Under the pieces are notes generated by a model. The model was not told where the DNA came from and did not search any database. It saw only the letters and a list, made by a program, of their open reading frames with translations. Source: Theodoxus fluviatilis (taxonomy: Eukaryota > Mollusca > Gastropoda > Cycloneritida > Neritidae). Taken from it: DNA of 64,000 nucleotides. The stretch lies in the NCBI GenBank assembly GCA_034096865.1, contig JAWQFJ010002866.1:43405-107404 (forward strand), given 5' to 3'. Every line of letters begins with the position of its first letter. Position 1 is the first letter of the stretch. Shown here one piece after another: positions 31,735-64,000 of this stretch. A program made the position numbers and the translations under genes.

Positions 31735-32290
31735 GAGAGAGATTGATTGATTGTTTATTTATCAAGGATGAAATTTTAGGCATTTCTGCCTTTCTTACAA
31801 ATTGTCCTTGCTCATAAAGAAATGAAAACATGGATACTTAAGACAAAAAATACACAGTAGCTAATCTATGTACAACAATTGGTAAGGTATATGAAGAATA
31901 TGATCAACAATGACAAAGATTTTAGTAAATGCATTTAAAAACTGTCAGCTCAGTGAGTCTTGAAGTTCATGCAATACGTGTCATATGTACAGGCGACAGC
32001 AGTGAGATCATCTGAATAGATAATCACGTATGGATGCTAAGACTTCATGGAAGTATTGTTCCTTAGGTGCAGTGGGAGTGTATTCCATATCATAACACCT
32101 GAATATGTAATACTGCCTTTGAAAATGTCTACTCTAGGTTGTGGTAGAATGAAAGTGTTGCGAGATAGTGAATGGCTTGTTTGGGGATGAATGAAGAGAT
32201 CAGCAAGATACTTTGGTGCTCGTGAATGAGCAATTTTGTGCATAGGATGCATATATTGAGAACTGAACTGAACATTTTATTGTATAGACC
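31735..32290 (-). pseudogene. LINE reverse-transcriptase C-terminal relic
   Basis: The minus strand encodes MHKIAHSRAPKYLADLF, SLSRNTFILPQPRVDIFKGS and YSGVMIWNTLPLHLRN, the characteristic tail of Jockey/I/CR1-type RT proteins. A (GATT)n-like tract at 31741-31752 may be the 3' tail. The rest of the ORF is missing. Confidence 0.75.
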
Positions 32291-32481
32291 ATGCCGGCCC
32301 ATTACAAAATGACTTGCAACGCGTTTGAGTGACTCGGAACGTATGTACAAAACATCACTACTTGTCATCAGTAGTGGAATGTAGGGCGCGCGCAGACGAA
32401 TGAAAAGAGTATGTCAGCGAATTATCTTCGTGATGCCCGTGCAGACTGCTGTCTCAAACCGACACGCTCGCTCCGTCTACT

Positions 32482-32710
<229 letters not shown>

Positions 32711-33160
32711 AGTGAGCAGCCCTGCAGGTTGTAAGTCCAACTCTGCTTAACAGGTGAACTAGCATATAAAGATACCTGATAAATTATGAATCTTGCTGAA
32801 CTACCAAAGATGCTGGGAAGAAAGGAATATTTTGAAGGCAAGGAAGAAATTTTCCCTTTCACATTTGTTGCTTGGTCATCCTAGTAGTAAAGCATGCAAA
32901 AATAATAGCAGCAAGTATTCTTTAACCCATTTACCTTCATCTTTAAATATCCTAACCTGCTCTCTTCATTTTATGACATTCTTAGTAAAGTATGTTGGGC
33001 ATTAGGTCTCATAAGCTGACTAATATTATAATCATAATCTTCAACCCCTCCAAGCAGGCATTTCTAACAAATAAGTCATTGAAGCTGCTACCAACTTGCT
33101 GAAAAATAGAAAGTATGCAAATAAAATCAATGCCTGGCACCAGATTCATGTAAAAAATTC

Positions 33161-33166
33161 TTTATT
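33161..33166 (-). terminator. Candidate polyadenylation signal
   Basis: The minus strand reads ATGAATAAAGAATTTTTTACATG. It is one of several possible signals and was chosen for its U-rich downstream sequence only. Confidence 0.2.
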
Positions 33167-35138
33167 CATGTCAATTGAGTTAGGGCATCATGAGTAACAG
33201 AATATATAGTTCATAACTGAACAAGTCCACAACCTTATAACAATGAAGGGGATATGAGGCTGATGTGAGCATTTGCAACTGCAACCACTCCGGTAAGATT
33301 TCCTGTGACCTGTGTCCAGAAACAAGAACAGTTTATCACATCTTGCACCAGGTAGTCACAGAGAGGAGGCTGTCTACACACCTGTCTGATTGGCACCCAT
33401 GTACATGTCCCCAAGCCTACAGATGTACAGATGCACCCAGTTACTGATAAATGGAAAGTTGAAATAAAACGTCATAACAATTGCAAGTAGGTTAACAGCT
33501 GTATGAAGAACAACAATAATCAAACATTGTTTGCAGGTAAACAGTATTCTGTAACTCAAGAGTAAAAACTGGTAAAATCTAAACAAATACCAAACTTTTA
33601 AAAATAAAAAGAATTATTCTTTCAGTAAGAACATAGAAGCTGACAATTATCAACAAAAATATATAATTAAAATAGACAACAGTTCCTATAACCTGAAAAT
33701 ACTACATGTATAATTACTGTCAAAATATCCATATTTCTACAACTATGTAGCATTAAAGAACTAGGGATTTTGCTCAAAATAAAAATCTTGAAAGTACATT
33801 TCAAGAGTCTAAGTTTTCACTTAGTGGTTTGAATACTTGCATATTCATGAAAAGGGTGAGGATGCTTGTTCTTTCTTAAATGTGAAATAATACAAAACTC
33901 TGGAAATTCAGGGGGAATGTACAGAAACTGAAGTCAAGCATTTGAAATCCAGCATTTGAATCACAGTCATTTCAGTTTTGTCAGGACATGAACAGAATGG
34001 GTACTGCTATCTCAGTGTACTCATGCTAAAGTATGATCAGGGCAGTGAATACTGAATGAAGATGACAGAGATGGTTGTGAATGCACTACATCAGTCATGC
34101 TCATCAGGCTGTGAGGTGAGAACTGAGACTTGGCCTCTCTGTCCTGAGATAAAGTACCCATGCTATGCTCAACTGGAGAGGCTTCACTGTGAACTCAGTG
34201 ACAGAAGCAACAGTGAGCGCCATCAACATAATGTAGCAGGGAACAACTTTCAAGGCTAATAAATGCTCTTTGAGACAGAAATCACAAAATCAAGTTTAAA
34301 ATTGTCACTGTAATTGTAAAGAAATGCAAAGTGATCTGTGAACCCCAAAAAGCACAACAAAGAATTATCACAGTTACAAGAAAGTGTTGCTATACAGCAC
34401 AGGTAATATTAGTATAAAGAAAGTAATAGGAGATTCTTCTTGTGCTGATTTCACCAATGATACTTTCAATTGCAGCTTCCACAAAAAAAGATGGAGAGAC
34501 ATAACTTTTTCATAAAATGAAATTATGAAAGTGAGAAATGCCATGGATAAACTTTCTTCAAAATTGCCTAGGGCATTGTTTGAAAAATCATGCATGACGT
34601 GGAAAACTATCTGTAGACTCTAAAAGTCAAAGCCTATGCTGCATGAAGCCTCTAATGACATGGTGAACCAGTGAACCAGAAACTGTCACAATTTCAGCTA
34701 TTGCCCATCCCCCAGCCAATTTGTGGCTTTCAGGGTGAGCCAGTCGGTGAGCAAGACACTAAACGCATCAACTTTTGGGGGCTACAGTGGTGATTTCAGA
34801 GTAGCATACTAGAATCCAATGTAAGGCACATAGCCTTAGAGTGAGTAAAGTGACAGCTGTAGCAATGAAGAACCATGACCAATACTGCAGAGGAAAATGT
34901 CACTGGATTTCAAAATCAGGCATCACCAATACAATAATGCTCAGTTTCTGTATAGATGGGGCACTGTCAAGAACAAATAATTCCTTGCATTTTCATATTG
35001 CACACTTGAAGCTTTTCAGAGATCATGAGATGCAGTTCACTTGATGTGACAGACAGTATGAGTCTCACTGTGTTCATTTCCACATTTTCATAGCCATTTC
35101 TTGAGAGCAAAAAAGATGACAATGTCAATCATATTGGG

Positions 35139-35154
35139 GGGAGGGAGAGGAGAG

Positions 35155-35218
<64 letters not shown>

Positions 35219-35219
35219 A

Positions 35220-35250
<31 letters not shown>

Positions 35251-35252
35251 GA

Positions 35253-35297
<45 letters not shown>

Positions 35298-35539
35298 AGG
35301 GAGAGGGGGAGGGAGAGGGAGAGGAAGAGAGAGGAGAGGGAGAGAGAGGAAGAGAGAGAGGGAGGGAGAGGGAGAGGGAGGAAGTGAGAGGGAGAGGAGG
35401 AGGAAGAGAGAGAGGGAGGGAGAGGAAGAGGAAAAGAGAGAGGGGGGGGGGGAGGGAGGAAGAGGGAGAGGAAGAGAGAGAGGGAGGGAGGGAGAGGGAG
35501 AGGAAGAGAGAGAGGGAGGAAGGGAGGGAGAGGGAGAGG

Positions 35540-35628
<89 letters not shown>

Positions 35629-35880
35629 AGGGAGTGTGAAGGAGAGAGGAAGAGGGAGGAAGAGGGAGAGAGAAGGAGAGAGGAAGAGGGAAGGAGAGAG
35701 GAAGAGGGAAGGAGAGAGGAAGAGGGAAGGAGAGAGGAAGAGGGAAGGAGAGAGGAAGAGGGAGAGATGAAGAGGGAGAGATGGAGGGAAGGAGAGAGGA
35801 AGAGCAAAGGATAAAGGAAGAGGGAAGAGGAAGAGAGGAAGAGGAAGAGAGAGAGGAGAGAGAGAAGGAGAGAGAGAGAG
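35139..35880 (+). repeat. 740-bp purine (GA/GGA) tract
   Basis: Almost uninterrupted purines on the plus strand: GA, GGGA, GGAGAG and GAAGAGG blocks, including a 22-bp AGAGGAAGAGGGAAGGAG-type unit repeated around 35660-35760. Long SLSL/RERE frames are artefacts. Confidence 0.95.
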
Positions 35881-38800
35881 AACAAATGTTATATCTCATG
35901 AACTGAATGAGGTCATACAAGACATAGAATACACCTCTGCAGCAAAGTAACTTGGCCAGCATCAGCAGCATCCAGATACCAAGAGTAAGTCGACACAGTT
36001 TTATGTCATGGTGGAAAACTCTACACAAAGAAAACCAGGTAATTTCTGCAGACAATAGAAAAAGAAATTGTGCCAGAAATTGGTTACTTCCTTACACTAG
36101 AGATGATGGTACACCCCTCATTTTAAGGTGAAATGGAACGTAGTATTATGCTGTATTTGATGGCTCCAATGGGGGAAAAAAAATCAAAACATAATCGACA
36201 GTCTGGGACAGAAAGAATGCACGTCTTATCTGTCAACCTTGTTGATTCTTCAACTAAGGTAATTCAAGTCAAAAGTCAATTTTCTAGTTGGCTCCATTCA
36301 ATGTGTGCTAGTGGCTCCCCTCCCCTCTCTGTGTTTCACACTGATTGTTTTCCACCTGCGAAAGAAAACCACAAAGGATTTTTATGGACTTGCCTCACCT
36401 ATGATGAAATACTTGTTAATAATAGTACCAGTATATAGTTTTCAAGTTTGTTAGTTTGTATGGGTTATATTCTTACATGGGAACAATATAATTAAATACA
36501 TTTTGCAAAGGCTAGCAATCATGAGAATCCACAAAAAACTTAAGCTTACTAGTCTAAATGAATAAAACATAATGCTGTTCGTCCTTATATTCTTATCAGA
36601 GCAGCAGTACAGAACACTGCATTTCATGCAAGCTTTTAAGACAACAGTTGATTAGGAATAAAGGAGAGGCAAGTTGTACATGTTTTAATACCTGGAATCC
36701 ACAACAGCTGTTGACAGCTGTCTTATCTCTGGAAGCAGGGACAAAAAGCACAATCTAAACACGCAGTCAGTTCCAGATGAATAGAGAAACGATGGTGACA
36801 ACCCATCAGCTTTCCAGAGAGAGAGAGAGTGAGCAACAGGATCTTTTTTGTCTCGCACAGGGGAGTGGAATGCAAACACTGATTTGAGAAGAGTGAACAA
36901 ACCAGTGCTCAACATGATTACACCACCATGTTAGACTATCTATCTAGTGTAAAAAGGAAGTAACGTTATTTTATACCTTCTACAACTGTTCGTGAGTTTT
37001 AGCAGAAAAAAAGAAATGATTTTCATACTATCATGGACACAAACTTTCTTAAGTTAATATGCCTTTATCACAGCACAACAAAAAATGATTATACACCTGT
37101 GGTTAAAGTGCTCAAAATTCCCCCAATTTAATGTACCACTGTGCTCAATCACCTTACACAGTTCTCATCAGGTACTTAACAGTTTCAGTCTGTTTGGAAG
37201 GATGATTTAATTAATGTAATGCATCACCATCACCTATAACCTCATAATATAAAAAAAGGTATAAAATGAGACCAAAGCATAGCATAGCAACTGCACGCTT
37301 TGTCAATACACACTGAAGTACATAATACAATATGCATAAGCTGCTATGTAGAGAACTGTACAGGCATCCAGTAAAGCGAAAAATGATAGGACTATCGACA
37401 TATAAAAAACAATTAATTTGGCAAATGCTGAAAAAAGAGCTATGTACACCTCTGTCCAAGACATAGATACCGAAAGACAAAATATCGAGCTTTGGGTCAG
37501 CCCTGGGAAAGATGAAGCCATGAATCTCATGGGCCAAGAACAAAGTCTTCCCCTTCAGATCACAGGGGCAGAGGTTACCTTCTCTTTCTCATTGGACAGA
37601 GAGTCAACATGACAGTGGAATGAGAACTGACTGTTAGAGACAGAGGAACTGTGAGTCATACCACACCTCAAAAAGCAGATGAAAAGTCCACAGAGACTCA
37701 TGAAGAGGAACAAATACTCATAACAATACAATAGCAAACATATATGAAGAATTCATAAAACAATCACTTCAGAAACCAACAAACTTCTGCCTTGGTCACA
37801 TTTGGATTATCACATAATAAAATACTGATGATAAATAAACACTCATTGATTATGATTATGGAACAGAGATAGGATTTCTTGACTGACATATACTATAAAG
37901 ACAATGGGATTTCCATTGTAACAGAAATTTTACTTTATAAACAGTTGGGTTCATCCATAAAAACAACCCTATCCTGTCCAACAATGGAATCAATGCAATT
38001 GAAAATGAAGGAATGACATGGAAGTCCAAACAATAATCCATCCCACAGGACACACGTTTGATAAGACACCTTTGGGTTCCTTTAAATACAGTAAGTAGTC
38101 GTAAATGCATGAACTGTTTCTATGATGACAACCTGCATGCACAGAATTGAATTAAATCTTTTCCTTTACTTCTCTATCTCCCTACAAATTACATGTCCAC
38201 TATACATTCATACATACATAAAGAAAACATTCTAGAGCTCTGCTATAGAGAAAAGTGACCACATATAGAGATGCTAAAAATGGAAGATACTGTACTATTC
38301 AGAGTTCTATTGCTCAATACAGTAAACATGGAATAGATTCCTACAAATCTGCTCTTTCTCAAACACTAACACAGATGAACTGCAGTCATCACTTGGCAAA
38401 CATGTGTCACAGCGTTGTTGGAAACAGTTTTTACAGACTGGAATCACGGGAAAAGTTTTGAACATTTCACTTTGTAAAAAAAGAGGAACAAAATTGCACA
38501 TTCAATGAAGACATGCATCAGTTGTAAGAGGTAACATTCTCATGGAATGTCATCACATTAATACATGGCTGTTATTGCGATGCCACCCTATCATATCCTT
38601 GGATAATGCTATGCACTTCTTTCGAGAGAATGAACCTGTCGAAAAGTGAGCTCCTACAACAACAACTATTCACTAGGGAGGGATATTCAGGGCAGCAGAC
38701 TATGTCCCTGTCAGTACAATACATCACAGGACTCCATCACTTCAAATATCTAACACTGTCCATACAGTCTTAAGCATCAAAGCCACGACCCAGAATCCTT

Positions 38801-40133
38801 CTCATCACAAATAAAACCAACCACTGTGCGTATGACTCACTGCCCTTCCACTCCATACAGACACACACACACACATATGCAGGCATGCAAATATATACAC
38901 ACACACACGCACAGAGGCATACACAAGCATGCACACATTCAAAACAATCACACAGCACACACTTTCTATATAGTGGCAGCAATCTCCCTGAAATTCTAAG
39001 TCACAAAACAGATAGTACTGTGTAGCCATCCCTCAGCAGGACATGCCAATACCAGTTGTGCATCGAAACCACATTCTGAAATGTAACTCCATTTCCATTG
39101 CACGAAAGTCAAGAGATCCACAAGGGGATAGAAAGAGACAGAGGGCTGCATTGATGCAATTCAAAACCTGTGATGTCTCCATCTATACAGCTTCCAAAAC
39201 CAAACATTCTTCCAAATACTTCTAGTACTTGGTACCAGGTCTCTGCATTTCATCTGTCAAAGTTTGTGGAAACGTGGATTTGTAGTTGAAGCGAGTCATA
39301 CAAAATTCTCCACCTTACCAATCTGTGCCTAGGCAATGTTAGGCAGCCTCAGACTTCAGCTCCCTTCTATTACCTGATGAGACAAGTATTTCATTTCATT
39401 TCTACTGGTGGGTCCAAGACATGCATGGACAACTGTCCTTGTTACCTGACAACCCAAGACTTGCATGCATATCTGACTGCTGAGATCAAACATGCACAGA
39501 AAACCATATTGTAACTGCTTCCTGACTGTGCAGGTACATGACCAACATGCTCAACTTCCAAGATTCTCATCCTGAGCTTGAGAATATTCCCATCCAGCTG
39601 ACTTCCAGTTGAAACCTTCCCTACACCTGCCATTGGTACCACAAAGCAGATTCCACATCACATGTCTTTCACCTATCAACACTGCCTAGGCATGCTGAAC
39701 TTATTCCCTGAAGCTGTTGCTTACTACATTCGAATGTGTGGAACTGACAACTCTTCCATGCATTACACTCTCCATGGAGCCGATTCTAAGCTGGACCACT
39801 CCTCTGAGCCAACACTGTGAGTTAGATAAACCTGCCAGGCCTGCCACCCTCTCCACTCTGCCCAGCAAAGAGAGGCCTCTGACATTCTTGGGATGACACA
39901 TCCTTGCATTATGCTCATCAAATACCTGCTGCTGTCCAACAAACGGTCCCTACCGCAAGCACCTCTGCTTCCCCTCGATTTATGCAGGATTCAAACCCCT
40001 TGCAGCCAGTACAAAGGCTGTTACTTGTAGAGACGCAGCAGATGCAAGGAGTCACTAACCAGTCAGAAAGCAGGAGGACTGGCAATTTCATGCATCAGAG
40101 CAAACATTCACAAGACTACTCCGTTCTAGTCCT

Positions 40134-62554
<22,421 letters not shown>

Positions 62555-62640
62555 CTGCACACAGACAGAAAGGGAACGCGTGTTGCTGACATCCACTTAT
62601 ATTATCAGCATTCAATTCAATCAAGAAGTACATGAAATTT

Positions 62641-62988
62641 TAAGAAATTTAAACTAATTTCTATGTTTTCCTAACATACTTACCAGTAGACAAACCAGTG
62701 ATATATGACCTTTTGACCTCGAAAAAAGAATTTGCATAATTCATACCCACGTGACTGTCTGCCCTGGCCAATCCGGTCGCTTAGACATAGGCAGGGGCGC
62801 CAGTCAAGGGGAGGTAACTCCCAAGACCACGATAGCCATGCCTATATAAACGCCAGCAGACAGACACCAAGCCTCTTTGACACTGCCGAGAAAACTCGAG
62901 CAAATGCACAACGGGGAGGTGGGTGGGACAGTAATTTGTCTACTGGTAAGTATGTTAGGAAAACATAGAAATTAGTTTAAATTTCTTA
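62641..62988. repeat. Perfect 51-bp inverted repeat pair
   Basis: The two arms are exact reverse complements, separated by 246 bp. The spacer is GC-richer and contains TATATAAACGCC. Confidence 0.95.
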
Positions 62989-63098
62989 AAGTTTTCCCAC
63001 ATACTGTACCAGTAGACAAACCAGTGATAGATTGCCCAGCAATGGGTGGCGGGATGTGCATGAACACCAGAACAACAAAACAAGAAAACCACTCACCA

Positions 63099-64000
63099 TC
63101 AAATACGAACAGCCGAACCCGCAACAACCAACTTGTTGATGCCAAAAGTGTCGTTGAGACGGCGAACTCGAACATCACGCAGGTAGTGCCGTGTGAAAAC
63201 ACAGTCACTGCGCCAGAAGGCCGCCCGCATAAGGTGAGCCAAAGAGACATTCCTGGCAAACGCTACAGAGGTGGCGACCTTGCGGAGTTCATGAGTCCTA
63301 GAGGCACCAGCAGGAGGGTCAAGCAACGCATACTTGTACGCATCCGTGATTAATAATAATAATAATAATAATAATAAATCACTTTTATACCGCGCAATAC
63401 TCCCACACAGTGAGACTCAAAGCGCCAAAAAAAAAAGAAAAGAAAAAAAAAAGAAAATAGAAGTAAAAAAAAAACACACAATAGGAATGTATATGAAAGT
63501 AATATACATCAAGGTAAGAGAAACAAAGATGAAAAGCAGGTGATATAAAACAACACAGCAACACAAACCAGACATTCAGTCAACATTCATACAGACGAAA
63601 AAACAAAACAAAACAAACAGTTTATACAGATATGTACAATGCACTAACTGTTCTCAGGAAGCAGTCAGGCCCTAGGGGCACTACACTGAAAAAGCTTTAC
63701 GGAAATAATGGGTCTTGAGGTTAGATTTGAAGGAAGGAAGAGAAGTGATGCCACGGAGAGATGACGGCAGAGCATTCCAGACAGAAGGTGCTTGAAAGTG
63801 AAAGGATCTCTGGCCAAAGGATTAAAACGCAGATCCAGCAAGCAATGGACGTCTTCGACACCTCGGCCTGACTACGTGAAAGGGGCAGAAACAGTCTCCG
63901 TTTCCGAAGACGACGGGACTGAGTTCGAGCCAGGTAACATTTGAGTGCACGCACCGGACAAATCATAGAGTCAGCAGAGCCAGGATCGAGAATAGAAGAG
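63099..64000 (-). pseudogene. Tyrosine recombinase fragment, split by a SINE-like insert
   Basis: The upstream part (64000-63826) reads ICPVRALKCYLARTQSRR and KRRLFLPLSRS. The downstream part (63345-63099) reads ASRTHELRKVATSVAF, with the HxLR box, and AFWRSDCVFTRHYLRDV, with the probable nucleophile Tyr. The frame is continuous across the insert when the GATTAA duplication is counted once, so only the insertion breaks this stretch. It would cut and join DNA in a DIRS- or Crypton-type element. Confidence 0.8.
63346..63825 (-). mobile_element. SINE-like insertion with AAT tail
   Basis: (AAT)n at 63351-63376, then CACTTTTATACCGCGCAATAC and CAGTGAGACTCAAAGCGCC, and a GGTCTTGAGG...GCATTCCAGA module near the other end. 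Flanked by GATTAA (63349-63354 and about 63826-63831). About 480 bp, no ORF of its own. Confidence 0.7.

Larger units (their letters stand above)
32709..40133 (-). other. Downstream of the unc-13 stop; possible long 3' UTR
   Basis: No further coding exon is recognisable. An AATAAA on the minus strand at 33161-33166 could end a roughly 7 kb 3' UTR of the unc-13 gene; neuronal genes often have long ones, but nothing here proves transcription. The stretch is AT-rich and mostly unique, except for the GA tract at 35139-35880 and a short CA-rich part at 38855-38935. Confidence 0.3.
62641..64000 (-). mobile_element. DIRS-like tyrosine-recombinase element, 3' part
   Basis: The minus strand carries tyrosine-recombinase coding sequence. 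Beyond its end lies a perfect 51-bp inverted repeat (62641-62691 and 62938-62988, TAAGAAATTTAAACTAATTT ...). A partial direct repeat GTACCAGTAGACAAACCAGTG follows at 63006. Complex terminal repeats next to a recombinase are typical of DIRS/Ngaro elements. The element continues past the window. The inverted pair could instead be a separate 348-bp MITE. Confidence 0.7.

Noticed and set aside
33265..33447. Cys-rich 60-codon ORF
   Set aside because: Irregular Cys spacing, no flanking exon structure and no family recognised.
35088..36055. Serine/leucine or arginine/glutamate repeat proteins of up to 308 codons, also at 32400-32860, 52657-53802 and 59246-60040
   Set aside because: Translations of GA/CT microsatellites in every frame; no conserved domain.

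Overview
This is eukaryotic, animal-type DNA: introns with GT/AG borders, long microsatellites, a nuclear tRNA gene and many transposable elements. The genes and repeats (an invertebrate-type unc-13, penelope-like, DIRS-like and Kolobok-like elements, TGACCTTGACC-rich repeats) point to a marine lophotrochozoan, probably a mollusc. That placement is inference.

Two host protein genes are supported, both on the minus strand and both running off a window edge. At the left (220-6036) are three coding exons of a ZCCHC9-type CCHC zinc-knuckle protein; its last exon(s) lie left of the window. At the right (40134-62554) are 19 consecutive exons of an unc-13/Munc13 gene. They join in frame into the C-terminal 818 residues (MUN region and C2C domain) with the natural stop; exons for the N-terminal part lie right of the window. 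A complete tRNA-Glu(UUC) gene sits at 17496-17567.

The stretch from about 9.7 to 32.3 kb is a transposon graveyard with datable nesting. It holds a young LTR retroelement (9678-15309) with near-identical 1.07 kb LTRs that encodes gag and protease but no polymerase. A penelope-like GIY-YIG element (18300-19686) lies inside a 5'-truncated LINE. A foldback/TIR cluster occupies 19969-22293, followed by a LINE C-terminal relic with a nuclease-like domain (22560-23275). A Kolobok-like TTAA element (24308-26663) sits inside another LINE relic. A MITE with a 9-bp duplication (27686-28300) is followed by a 2.8 kb endonuclease-reverse-transcriptase LINE with an 11-bp target duplication (28347-31155). 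At the right edge a DIRS-like tyrosine-recombinase element (from 62641) is itself interrupted by a SINE-like repeat.

Several intronic satellites may matter for the host genes. A 31-bp minisatellite in the ZCCHC9-type gene is built from the 3' splice site of the next exon. A 23-bp G-rich array starts about 20 nt after an unc-13 5' splice site. A 2.1 kb array in another unc-13 intron carries many donor-like motifs. A dispersed repeat, present at three loci, is packed with AGGTCA/TCAAGGTCA nuclear-receptor half-sites.
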